From: Tetradesmus obliquus
Taxonomy: Eukaryota > Chlorophyta > Chlorophyceae > Sphaeropleales > Scenedesmaceae
NCBI GenBank assembly: GCA_030272155.1
Contig: CP126206.1
Span: 2,232,001 to 2,296,000, forward strand
Direction of reading: 5' to 3'
DNA length: 64,000 nt
A model generated the notes under the pieces. That model was not told the origin of the DNA, made no database searches, and saw only the letters and a list, made by a program, of their open reading frames with translations. How positions within the stretch are numbered: position 1 is the first letter of the stretch; each line of letters begins with the position of its first letter. A program made the translations under genes and the position numbers. Shown here piece after piece: positions 42,820 through 53,999 of the stretch.

Positions 42820-45619
42820 TCACCAGCTGGAACTGCCGGGCCTGTAGCCTCCCCAGCGCCTGCCGTAGCGCGAGTAGCCTCCAGGCCGTGGCACGTATGT
42901 TGGCATGCTGCCCGCCCACACATCAGAGCCCCAGTTGGAGTAGGTGCCCCAGTTGTCCCAGCGGTTGCTGCCCCTGCGGTGCAGGGGAGCAAAAACATAC
43001 ATCACCGAGGGTGAGGGGGTGACAGTAGCGTATGGTTGGGAGCTGCGCATGTCACACAACCACATACCAAGCAGCAGCAGATGCGGGAGGTAGTAAATAG
43101 TTGGGTGCCAAGGCTTGTAGGCTGCCCACGCGCCAGAGCCCCACTTGGAGTAGGTGCCCAGTTGTTCCAGCGGTTGCTGCGCCTGCGGTTCAAGCAAAAA
43201 AAAACATTACCGAGGGTGAAGGGGTGGCAGTAGCGTATTTTTGGGAGCTGCACATGTCACACAACCACATACCAAGCAGCAGCAGATGCAGGAGGTAGTA
43301 AATAGTTGGGTGCCACTTGTGGGTTTATAGGCTGCCCACGCGCCAGAGCCCCACTTGGAGAAGGTGCCCAGTTGTCCCAGCGGTTGCTGCGCCTGCTTTT
43401 CGCAACAGCATTGTGGTAGAGCAGAGAGTGCAAGGATAGGACAGTCGCATAGCATATGGTATTTGCACATTGTGTTGTTTTAATTCTAGTACATGCATGT
43501 GTTATGACAAGTTGTTTATGACAAGTTGTGTAAGAGAGGGATTGCTGCTCAGCTCACCTCCAGCTGCGCCCGCTGCTGCTGCGGCTGCTGCTGTAGCGCC
43601 TGCTCTTCTTCCCATGCTCCTTCACACCAGCAGCATCTGCGGCTGACTTGGATGCAGCTGTTGATGCTGCTGCTGCTGGTCTAGGCGTAGCAGCAGCTGC
43701 ACTGCCGTCCTTGGAAGGTGCAGCAGGTGTGGTGGTAGCAGTTGTGTTTGCTGTGGGTGCAGCAGCAGCAACTGCAGTGCGGTTGGAGGGAGCTGCTGTA
43801 GGGGTGGCGGGCACTGCTGCTGCTGCTGCTGCTGGCTGGGGTGCACCAACAGGCTTTAGTGATGTAGCTGGCTGCTGTGTTGCCTTGGGGCTGTCTGCAA
43901 CTGCAACAGGCTTGGCAACTGCACGGCGCGCAGCAGGTGTACCCCTAACAGGTGCTGCTGCTGGATTGCTGCTGCTGACTGGCTTTCCCGCCTTGTTCAA
44001 GTTATTGCCAACTGGGCTCTTGGGGTTGCTGCTTGCAGGCACAGTAGCCCTGGCACGAGTTGCCAGCAGCGGCTGCTGACCAGCTGCTGCAGTCGAAGGC
44101 TTGTTGTGCCTGTTGCTGTTCCTGTTGATCACGGAAGCAGAGGGCTTGGCAGCTGCAGGCCTAGCAGGTTGAGGGTTTGCAGGAGTCGACTTTGCAGGAG
44201 ACTTGGTTGGAAGAGGCTTGAGGGGAGCTGCTGTGCCTGCAGGCCTTGCAGGAACCTTTGTGTTGCTTGCAGGAACCTTCGTGTTGCTTGCAGGAAGCTT
44301 GGTACTGCTTGCAGGAACGGTCTTGTTACTTGCAGGAGAGGGCCTGGCAGAACGAGGCTGGGCCTGAACTGGCTGTGGCTTGAAGGCAGCCAAAGGCTGC
44401 TGCTGTTGCTGCTGCTGCTGCCGCCGCTGCATGGGTGTATGCAGCAGCCTCCTTGCAGGGACAGCAGTGGTAGCTACTTGGCCTTGGTTGAGGATGGTGC
44501 CTGCAACATAACAGACGGCGCGTAACCAGCCTCAGATGCTGCACAACCCTATCAGAATACAAACCCAATCACTGGAGTTGACATGGCAATGCTGTTCTTT
44601 ATAATTAAACCTATTAGGCTTGCATGACACATGGACATGGTCAATTTTGAGGGAGCTGCGAGGCAAATACAAGGCTGCAAATGCAGCAGCCATGCAGACT
44701 AGAAAAACTGGTCATAATACCTGACAGAGCAGCTGCACTAATGGGAAGAGCCAGCAGCACAGTGATGCTAGCATGCATGAGCTCTGCAGCAGTCAACTGC
44801 CACATGTTTACTGTGGCCTTTGTGGTAACAGCGCTGTGCATGTCACGCGTTTGCTGCCAAACAGAACAGCTGCGCAAATCTGCAGGTTGTTGTTGCTAAG
44901 AGGCCGGCTACTGCTGCTTGGCAAGATACACACCGCCCGCAATGCAACTTGAAGCAAGTCAACCCGGGTGTGAAGTGCTCTACGGCCAGGCTTGCAGCAG
45001 GACTCCCAATTTGTGAAGTCATACATATCATTGCAAACTCACCAAGCATGTGCCTTGCTGGCTGGTCAGGATCTTTCACTGCAACAGCTGACATAATGTG
45101 CGCCAGGCCTGCCATATCAGAGGCTTCTGCAGCAGCTGGAAGCACCACGGCTGTGTCCTGCTGCACTTGCTGTACATGTGCTGCTGCAGCTGCAGGAAGA
45201 GAGTGTCAGAATGACAGGTGCGCAGGAGGCAGTGTGTAGTATATGATTCAGCTATAGAAAATCAAGGCTTTGTTGCAGCTGCATGGCTTACAGCTTGTCA
45301 TGACATAAGTCTTGCAACTGCGCCAGCATATGCTGCGGCAGAACCCGAGGTGTGCGCCAGGTCACTGGCCTGCCATTCCTGACAGGCAATGTATGCGGCA
45401 TGTGCTGAGACGTGCAGGTGAAATTCGCATCGGAGAATGTTCTGTAGTTTCGTGTATGACTACCGCTGGTCGAAGCCTTGCCGGAAAGTTGCACACAAGT
45501 CCTGCTGCTGCCATAGCCCTGGGTGCCTTACTCCTGCTGAAGCTGCACCATCCAACACGTTTGGACATGTGCTTACCTGAAGCCACTAAGGCCAACAGAA
45601 TGAGCTCAATATTCTTCAT
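42820..45619 (-). CDS. Secreted basic Ala/Pro/Lys-rich protein with aromatic Gly/Arg/Trp tail, 4 exons
   Basis: I do not recognise a family. Exons 45577-45619, 45043-45189, 43558-44500 and 42820-42973 give 428 residues. A signal peptide MKNIELILLALVAS precedes AAAHVQQVQQD; an in-frame ATG four codons upstream is also possible. A short helical region is followed by about 300 residues of Ala/Pro/Lys/Ser/Thr with repeated KVPASNT-type pieces, then an Arg/Ser-rich RRYSSSRSSSGRSWR, and a tail with alternating RW, WG, GGY and SW residues. The composition suggests an extracellular matrix or wall protein, basic enough to bind acidic polysaccharide; this is inference. The exon 4 head has copies both upstream in intron 3 and downstream of the stop. 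Confidence 0.72.
42974..43405 (-). repeat. Two intronic copies of the basic-protein exon 4 head
   Basis: The genuine acceptor is at 42973/42974. Copies with CGCAG or similar acceptors encode SNRWNNWAPTPSGALA (near 43110-43182) and QQPLGQLGTFSKWGSGAW (near 43325-43392), in shifted frames. Both are followed by a common intron block around atgtcacacaaccacatacc. The period is about 205-210 bp. Confidence 0.92.
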
Positions 45620-47584
45620 GTTGGTTGACACGTGGCCGTATGCAGGGTGCTGCGTGCTGCGAAGCAGGCAGCACGGAAAACAGACACACCGCAGGTCCCA
45701 GTGAGAAATGACGTGGTGCGAAGGAGAGCTGAAAAAGGGTTAGACAGCAATATCGATGTTGTGCGCTTTCATTCAGCATCGCTGAGTTGCGCCTTGAATG
45801 TGCAGCAGGTATACTCACCAGGCGTATGACGGGCGCACAACTCGTGCGCAGTCTTTTCACGCTCTATATTGTATAGTTTTAGACAACCAAGTGACGATTC
45901 GTGCTATCAACTGCGATGCAGTGTTGTCTGCCTGGATTTATCCTCAGCGTGCCGGTACAGACGCTGGCGCGGCCCGGTGCCCACACTATTGCGCAGCTAC
46001 TCTACACCTGCAGCCCGCAGCATACTATAAGCATGACTACTACTACGCTCAATTGCTTTGCAGAGCTTTGATCCATCGAACATTTCCATGGAGTCATATT
46101 ACACTCTCTCTGGGAGGAATTCAAATCCTCCAGGATTTGGAGCTCCATGCCATGGCCATGATGGCCATAGGCTGGAAGTGAATTGACCGGACCAAATGGA
46201 TTTATTTGCTTTAAGATGCGATTGCAGCAGCAGCAGGTGGATGTTTCTGTAGCGCGAGGGAAAAGATTTACAGAATGAAATGCTACAACACTGCAGTCCC
46301 TACGCGTTGGGGTATACCCGCAAATACGTACTTGCTGACTACAACACACATGTGTGTTGTAGCTGTACAGCTGGGTATCTCCCAAGACAACATGGCCATG
46401 GTCACACTGCAATAGGTGCAACATACATTCGTGCAGGAGTTGAAGAAGCCCATCACGACACGCTCTTGGTCTCGTAGTCCACACAGTCGCTGTGATGCCA
46501 TCACTTGCGGCAAGCAGCTCAACAACAGCTCAGCAACTTCTCTGACGCGTAGTCACTACTAGTGGCGCAGGCTGCATAGTCGTCTTCATGAGTATCATGG
46601 GTTTAATTTACGTTTCAAAAGCTCCAGTGGTAGTGTTGTTTTCAAAAGGACGGCCCTACTGTGTTCCCACGAATGTCATGACACATGTTGGTTGCTAACA
46701 TTCCATGAGAGTTTCATGTGCAAAATCATGTTGCGTGTGACTACAAGTGCAGCCTGCCTATTCGATTTACGAGTGTCACACATGTTGCCCTGACATAAAC
46801 GTTGTGGTGCCATTGGTCATAGCGTATTGGCAGCTATCCACGCTGCAGAAGCAAAAACCGTATCATGTGACGGTGAAACATACCACAGGAAAACAACTCT
46901 GAGATGCCACTGAGTGGCTTGTTCATCATTCCCCCCGTAGAGGCTTTTACCGGACAAGTAGGCCACTGAAGTATTTAAATGCAATCTGCTTGACATTGTA
47001 TGTGGTGGTGGCATCCGACACAGCTCGTTAGCATGGGTCCTGCAGCAATTTGAAAAGGAAAGAATGCACTGCATTCGTGACAAGTATATATCAATCTGAT
47101 TCGTCGAGCGTCAGGCTTGCTAGGTTACACAAAGACCAACTCTATCGTGTACGAATCAATCAAGCAATCCCATCAGGACTCATAGCTGGACTTCAAGGCA
47201 TGGTTCATAACACGAGGTCACGGCTTTGATGACCAGAGATGCACTTGATCAGGTATAAATACCGAAAGTCCCAACATCTTGGGAACATGTATGTCATATG
47301 ACCCTCAAAGGTGCAACTGCAGCTGCACTTTGAAAAGCGCTGCATGCAGTGCTTACGTACAACTGCAGCTCAACGTGATGACGTCACTGACGGTGGTCGG
47401 ACACCAGGCTGACGTGGTGTTGGTCAGCTGCTACAAACCTGCTGGACCGGGCAACATCTCAGAGCTCAAACCCCAGGAACAGAACTAAACAACGAACCAG
47501 CCTTTATTGGGTGCCACACCATGATCTCGTGATCCCCTTAAATTCATGCATTGATCAAACTCAATACAAGCTCATTAGCTGAAC
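45620..47584. other. Intergenic region, no gene recognised
   Basis: Nearly 2 kb with no coding signal I can defend. The CAG/CTG density drops sharply from here rightwards compared with the left two thirds of the window. I see no repeats or RNA genes in it. Confidence 0.5.
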
Positions 47585-48075
47585 CTGTTTCTGCCATGGC
47601 CGCCACGGCGTGGCCACACCATCACACAACACAGCACATATGGTGGCCGTCGGGCCAATCCTACCACTGTATGTCCTGCATGTGGCTCTGCTACTGAGAC
47701 TTTGTCCCACTTTGTTTTGGAGTGTCTTGACACCTCTGATTTGAGGGAATCTATGTACGCAGAGCTGCGAAGGCTGCCAGGTTGCGCTGAACAACTGCGC
47801 ACTTTATTGGCCATGACTGACCCCTCTGCCATGGTGTTGCGTTCTGTTTCTGACGATGTCTGGGGTGGATCTGGTGTTTGCAGGTTGGCTGCTCGGCTGA
47901 TTGCTGACTACCTTGTTCTTGCCTGGAATCACAGGAATGTCTGCAAGCAGGATAATGAAATAGTGCTCCCTCCCCTTCCCCCTTCGCCTGTTCTTTCAGC
48001 CGCTCCTGTGGGGCGCGGGGCCGATGGCGACGTTGCTATGGCTTAAATGGTAACATGATGATGATGATGACCAAC
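47585..48075 (+). mobile_element. 3' end of a non-LTR retrotransposon (RT zinc-finger remnant)
   Basis: The plus-strand reading gives CPACGSATETLSHFVLEC, a C-x2-C-H-C knuckle typical of the region after the reverse transcriptase domain of LINE elements, then LRRLPGCAEQLRTLL and a Pro-rich end GADGDVAMA with a stop at about 48044. It is followed by a short tail with (atg)n at 48056-48070. No RT or endonuclease domain is visible upstream, so this is a 5'-truncated copy. The insert lies between host genes and does not interrupt an exon I can see. Confidence 0.75.
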
Positions 48076-48746
48076 ACACAACACTGCAAGACCCCATTGT
48101 GCACATACTTGTGCGTGAAATACCTCATTGCGAACATCGTCTGAGACCGTCATGTGTCTGCATCCAGAGCTAGTGCTCATAAATTTATAAGCACATGAAG
48201 CCTTCTGGACCAGAAACGCAACACGCCTTACCTGTTGCACCAGGGATCTCCTGGCATTAGACGCTCTGTAGTAGAACCATACAATCAAACTAGGATGTTG
48301 GAGGCACCTCCTATCACCAGTGCAACAACACCATCCACACGGCAGTGATTGCTCTGCCACAGGCTTCTCAACTGCAGTCTCGTGCACATGAGGCAAATCG
48401 AACAATCACACAACCAAGTTGGGGTTGGTGATGGATGCATATGGCACCTGGACAAACACAACGCCTCAAGCTAAAGGGATCCTTGCTTCCGGGAAATGCA
48501 CCTACTAGGACCTAGTACGTGCCAATGACACCAGTTGCTTGCACAATTGCAACATGTACACCATGCGTCCTTCCATCCCCCCTTGGATGAATTGTGGCAA
48601 TCAGCTACTGTACGTGAACTAAGTACAGCATACGCAAATGACTGCTGGAGCCATTTTCCCACCCACCAAAGCTGCATGATCTAGTAAATTGTAGCAGTGG
48701 CACATCTAGACTGAAGGCCATTATTACAGACTTCCAGCATTTGCCT

Positions 48747-49037
48747 TACAATACAATACAATACAATACACTTTCGGGACTGAACCCGCCCCCAGGCACT
48801 AGCCCAGCGAGCCGCTAATCCGCTCATGGGGGGTAGTAGTAATTGTACCCAGTCTTTCGTTCGTTGTTTGGGCGATCGAAACCACCCGCGCAAGTCCGTC
48901 AATTCCAGTTGCTTTTTATCCCCAGCCACGGGCCATAGTCGCAAGCTTTTTAGGCCCAGCCACGGGCGGTTGGACCAGGATTCGAACCTGGGTCACCAGC
49001 ATACCATGCCGGTGTTCTACCACTAAACTACCCAACA
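48747..49037 (-). mobile_element. tRNA-derived SINE with pentanucleotide tail
   Basis: On the minus strand the element begins with a tRNA-like head (49037 to 48968), continues through about 200 bp of unrelated body and ends in a (TTGTA)n tail (plus acaat repeats, 48747-48770). This is the head-body-tail order of a tRNA SINE mobilised by a LINE. No clear target-site duplication was found in the flanks by eye. Confidence 0.75.
48968..49037 (-). pseudogene. tRNA-like sequence, head of the SINE
   Basis: A box TAGTTTAGTGG and B box GGTTCGAATCC are both intact. The T arm pairs CCAGG/CCTGG around TTCGAAT. The anticodon stem CCGGC/GCTGG encloses a 7-base loop ATGGTAT with T33 and a GGT triplet in anticodon position. 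Acceptor positions 2-7 pair, 1-72 does not. As a free tRNA it would be threonine-like, but its attachment to a body and tail argues for a SINE promoter. Confidence 0.7.
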
Positions 49038-49552
49038 TGGTGTATGGTGCAATATGAACGCACGCATGTACTTACTGATGATGCACAGGGCGCTGCGCAT
49101 AGCATTCTTGTGGTTGCTCAGACCTCTTCTGCTCAGAGCTTTTTGGTGCAATGCATTGCCTTGCATATGCCTTGTCACACAATAATGCATACAAGCAACA
49201 ACATCCCATATCATCAGCCGGGCTGCGCGATTCAACACTCAGTATGCATACCATGCAGAGCCTCGCAGTATGCTGCCACATGCCTCGCTTTTATGCTTCA
49301 TGCAGCCTACACGGTTCACCCGCAAACCATTTTGTCATTTGCTGTGGCACATCAGCATAAGCAGAATCCCATCAGCTGGCACCTTCCACAACATAACTCC
49401 GTGTCACGTTGCGTACCGCGGCTGCCAGTGTAGACTCTACAGCCTCGGAGGCTTCGTGCCATTGGCTGACGGCACATGCCGGTGCCTCCAACTCCTTCTG
49501 CTCGCCATGCATGTGTCCCGAGTAGCTGTGCTATTGCCCGCTCTGATCCGTC
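49038..49552. other. Intergenic region, no gene recognised
   Basis: This 515-bp stretch lies between the SINE and the stop of the EGF/NHL gene, and would contain that gene's 3'UTR. No repeats, RNA genes or coding signal seen. Confidence 0.5.
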
Positions 49553-52500
49553 TTACTTGCTTCCACATTTGAGGTCTATCTTGAGGATGCGCTGGTTGTC
49601 AGGGTCTGCAATGTATGCCCAGTTTCCGCTGGGATCGAACGCCACCCCACCTGACCGGCCGATCTTTGTGTTGCCTGGGTTATTGGGGTCAACAGTTGAC
49701 CCGCAGGGGCCCAAGGTACCTGCCACACGTTTCAGCTTTCCAGTGCCAGCGTCCACCAGCCACACAGCACAGCGGACTGCTTGAAAATACGAGTCCAGCT
49801 CTACGTCACTGACCAACATGTTGCCATTAGCATCCACAGCCAGCGCAAATGCGGACAACTTTGCCGTTGTCGCTGCAACGCCATCATCAGCTGTTGTGGT
49901 CGCAGAGCTCACTTGGATCCATGCCTCTAGCGCGCTGGACTTTGCCCACTGCAAGACACCAGAGTAACTTCCGAAGTACGCGCCAATGAGAGTGTCACCC
50001 GCACTGTTGAACGCGATGCCTCGAGGGTAGATTGCCGGCACCAATTGCGCAGCCACTGTAACGGCGCTGAGGTCTGGCTCAAAGCTGTAGACCTTGGCAC
50101 TCAAGGTACCTTCGCGAGACGCAACAGCCTGGATTTTGCCCGACGGTGGATGGTATGCAAGACCAGTTAGTCTACGTTCAGAGTCTTCAGTTGAAATCAC
50201 GCTGACATCACCTGTGTCAGTGCTGAGCTTGTGCATGCTTCGAGTGAAGGTTGTGAAGTAGATGTCACGATGCGGGGCTACCAGCAAGCTGTATGGAGTA
50301 CCCATACTATGTAACTTGTCTGGCCCTGCCAGTGTTGTCACAATGCCTGTGGTTGCCGATACCTTGCGGATTGCTGTGTTGGAGGTATCTGCGGTCACGG
50401 TACAATACCATGTTCAGCATGACGTTGCACGTCAATAAAACCCCAAATGCGTGTCTCATGACCTGTGGCATTTGACTCAGGCTAATTAGGCTTGACTCAT
50501 CAAACTCAGGGCCAGACACAACGACCTTTCACATGTGTTTCAACCACAAGTCGTGCTGATCGGGTGTACTATAGATGATTTGTGAGACATTGCCATTCTA
50601 GAGTCAACTTGGTAGAGCTGCGAGGAAGCAACTGCCCAAGGCTTGATTATTGCAGCATTGAGGGTCGTTTGCAAGGTGACAACTGAAAACTTCAACACCA
50701 CATGCACGTGTGCTGTGTCCTGCATACCATTTATGGACGCAGAGTCAGCTGTGCATCGTCCAACATTCTAGTTCATTGTACAATGAGACGATACACATCA
50801 GTGCATCCTGAATAACAACAAAAGCCAATGAACAGATTTTTTCCCGACAAGTTCTGCTCGCCTCACCTGCAATGTACACATTTCCATCGGCATCCACTGC
50901 GACCGCGTTTGGAGATGTGAACAAAGCGGCACTGGCAGGACCGCCATCACCACTGTAGCCGAATAACCCGGTGATCCCAGCAAACACGTGCACGCATGTG
51001 CCAGCGCTAGGGCTGCAGGCATTGCCGTTCCACCAGTAACCGGTCTTGCAACCACACGCAAAGCCACTGCCTGGGTAGCTGAGTTCAATACAGTTGCCAG
51101 CTGAGTTTGACACCTTGTTTGGCGCGCACGGTTGTGCAGCGCAAAAGGTCCCTACAGCAATGCATTTGAAGATAATGAAAGTATCAAAAGAGACAAATTC
51201 TGCAACAATGGATTGTCGGGTGCTGTCACAGACTGTTATTGTGACAGGTTTAGACATATATGTTGAGACATTATATGCATCTGAGGAGGTGGCCCGTTAT
51301 GTACATATATACTGCGCCAGCAGAGCGTGCCGCCCACAGCAGGGCTCAGAAAGTGCAGCAGGTCCTGGATTCACTCCTTCACACGAGGTGGCAGCATCAG
51401 TTGCAGACAGGCAAGGCTGGCAGCAGCTGGTGCTAATATGACAGCAACGTTGCTGCACGAGTATACACAACTCATGAGTTGTTTGATCAAACAACAGCAG
51501 AGACAGGTGCATGGTGTTTTGAGCAAACCTCCACAAGTCGTGAATCTGTCATATAATGTCGTCTCAGGTCAGTCACATACCTTTGCATGTTTGCTCAGAG
51601 TCATCCCAGATGAGGTCAGCATTGCACGCACAGGTATACCCCGTCTTGGGTGCGGGGTTATCATAGCAAGTGCCATTGGATCGGCCCAGTTGTTTCAGAA
51701 CCTCGCACTTGAACCCAGCGAGAAAGCCGTCTGTACACTCGTCGTCGTCTGTGGAAGAAAGAAAAGTGGCAGATGCAATCACTACTAGTCAAAAGGCATG
51801 CAGGTGATCAGCCGTTGCTGACAGCGCAGATGACGTGCATAGCTGTGCAGAAATGTAGCAATACACTGAAGAGAAGACCCAGAGCAAGCCATATCATGGC
51901 GCATGCGGCTTCCAAAGCAACACTGCCCATTCACAACAATATGTACTGTCTACCTTCACGCAGTGTGCAGACATTCGCATGCGCTGCTCATCTGTTACAC
52001 CGTATACGTAGTGACACATAATGAATTGACACCTGATTTTGTACTGTCAAAAATGTCAAAAAAGACTGTCAAAAAGATGGTGCCAGGACCTACATAACTA
52101 ACCTCTCTCTCAAAACATTGTTGTACTCTTTCAGTCATTCCCGCGTTGCAGCCACCCACCTTGACATAAGCCAGTGCCATCAGTGTTGCCTTTCCAGGCG
52201 TAGCCAGTGTCGCATGCGCAAGAATATCCAATGCCAGGTGCACGTGCATCGACGCAGCTGCCGCTGATGGTGTTTGATTTGCCGTCACACGGGCTTCCTT
52301 GACACCCATTCACATCTGAAGAGAAACAGCAGCAGCATGGACGCAATTTCGAGTTGCCAATGATTGGCGGCTGCCAGCAGTTGTGGAATAACACACAGAT
52401 GTGCAGAAGCGAGATTCAGGACATCGACTGATTCGACATTTGTGGAATCGGACGACGGCACAAAATTTTGGCACAAAATGCTGCTCCGGCTGGCCGTGTA

Positions 52501-53375
52501 CAATTAGCCTGCACTTGTATGTGGAGTCAATGTGTAGATACAACACTGTTGTGAGTGCCTGAGAGTCTGCAGCCTGGCAAACCTCAAATGCAGAGTGTCA
52601 CTGCCTGCGCTAACTATAGTAACAATCACCCAGAGGAACAGCACCGACGCACTAATGTCTGATGTGGTATATGTAAGCTACTCATTCATTCTAAGAATCA
52701 CTGTCGATGTGACTACAGTGTTAGTGTTATAGCACGCTAGTCACATTTGGTCCATCAGCCTCATACCTTGACATGCGCCGTTTGCCCAAAAAGCACCAGT
52801 AACACAACGGCACGTATATCCGTTGCCAGGTGCTCGCACATCAGTGCGGGTGCCATCAGAGTTGGCTGTGCGGGCGCAAGGGTTGCCTGCACAGCCATTT
52901 GTGTCTGTTGGCATCAGAAGCAGCAGCAGGAGCAGCAGTTCCGAACTGCTAAGTCAGCAGTGGCCAGTCACCACGCCCTTTTGGACTCAGTTTTCGTACA
53001 AAAGCGAAGACAACTGTATTGGTGCAATCAACACCAAGGGATGTGCTGCTTGCACATGGTTGCTGGCTGGCTGAGCTGAGCGCTGCTAAGCCGTATGATG
53101 CCTTTGATACCCAATCTGTCACATTGAACTTGCCAGGTGACCATGGGCTCTCTGAACAGCGCTGCTGCTAGAGACCTGCCACCAAACCTCTGACACAACC
53201 AAAACAGCATACTTACATTGAAGTGACATCACGCACCTTGACACGCGCCGCCTGTCCAGGAGTATCCTGCAGTGCAGCCGCAGCTGTAGCTAGTGTCAGG
53301 AGCCGGCTCGGCAGTGCATATCCCATCTGACCCAGGTTCTGCCAGCGCATGGATTGTTAGCGCAGGGGTTGATGA
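49553..53375 (-). CDS. EGF-like/NHL-repeat extracellular protein A, 6 exons visible, 5' end uncertain
   Basis: Probable secreted adhesion or scaffold protein. Exons 53237-53375, 52767-52904, 52160-52315, 51581-51748, 50867-51151 and 49553-50388. Each of the first four encodes one EGF-like Cys module, all bounded by phase-1 introns (DTNGCAGNPC, DVNGCQGSPC, DDDECTDGF). The fifth holds a further Cys module (FACGCKTGYWWNGNACS) and the first NHL blade (GYSGDGGPASAALFTSPNAV, NVYIA). The last exon continues the propeller (DTSNTAIRKVSATTG, NMLVSDV, NWAYIADPDNQRILKIDLKC). The exon 53237-53375 is 139 nt where the phase needs a multiple of three, so its frame breaks near 53340. No signal peptide exon was found upstream, where transposon sequence begins about 300 bp away. 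A second gene at the right end is a paralogue. Confidence 0.82.
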
Positions 53376-53683
53376 CTGCAGAGAAATGGCAGTGGCGATC
53401 GGCGGCAGCACAACGTGATCATCTTTGTCATGCGTTCGTAAGCATCATTGCCAACGCTGTTGGGAGTACGAGTGTGAAAATCCAAGACGTACAATACTGC
53501 GTGCACGTGTATCTGTACAAGACACTGGTTGTTGCCGTAGTGACTGCTGACACATATGCACATTATACGAGGTAGCCGCACGCCCCCCTGGTGACGCAAC
53601 ACAAACCCCATGCGCCTTGTTTGGCTCCTTTGTGGGTGGGCCTGTTGCAAGTCATACAGGATAACCGGGCACACGGCTGCACT

Positions 53684-53830
53684 ATAACATTACATTACAT
53701 TACATTACATGCTCCACTCAACGAGGAGTGGGAACCCCAGTCAGGAGCCAACGAGAGGCTCATAGGGGGAGGAAACATCGAAGAACAACTCATCATCGTC
53801 CAAACCGTCAGACGAGAACGCAGACACTAT
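53684..53830 (-). mobile_element. Probable retroelement 3' end with (ATGTA)n tail
   Basis: Minus-strand reading gives an acidic coding end (SDGLDDDELFFDVSSPYEPL then VGS and a stop), a short stem around cctcgtt, and a pentanucleotide tail (plus attac repeats, 53684-53710). The order of coding end, short 3'UTR and microsatellite tail resembles a LINE terminus. No enzymatic domain is visible. Confidence 0.45.
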
Positions 53831-53999
53831 GGTCACCGAGATGTCCAGCTGCATGTCCAGGCATGTCCAGTGGCATGGTGTGCAACTGGACATGCCACAT
53901 GGCATGTCCAGTGTGAGACTGGACATGGCCATGTCCAGTGTGCTGCTGGACATTGAGTAGGTGACTGGACACGATACTGGACACGGCAACTGGACTTTC
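53831..53999. repeat. Cluster of TGTCCAG/CTGGACA heptamers (first)
   Basis: About eleven copies of tgtccag or its complement ctggaca/ctggact lie in 170 bp, in both orientations, many embedded in catgtccagt or actggacatg. A shared 48-bp block (tatggtcaccgagatgtcca onward) also opens the second cluster at 56438-56570 in inverse orientation. Confidence 0.85.

Noticed and set aside
48968..49037. Functional threonine tRNA gene
   Set aside because: Although both boxes are intact, acceptor pair 1-72 is mismatched and the sequence continues into a SINE body and tail.
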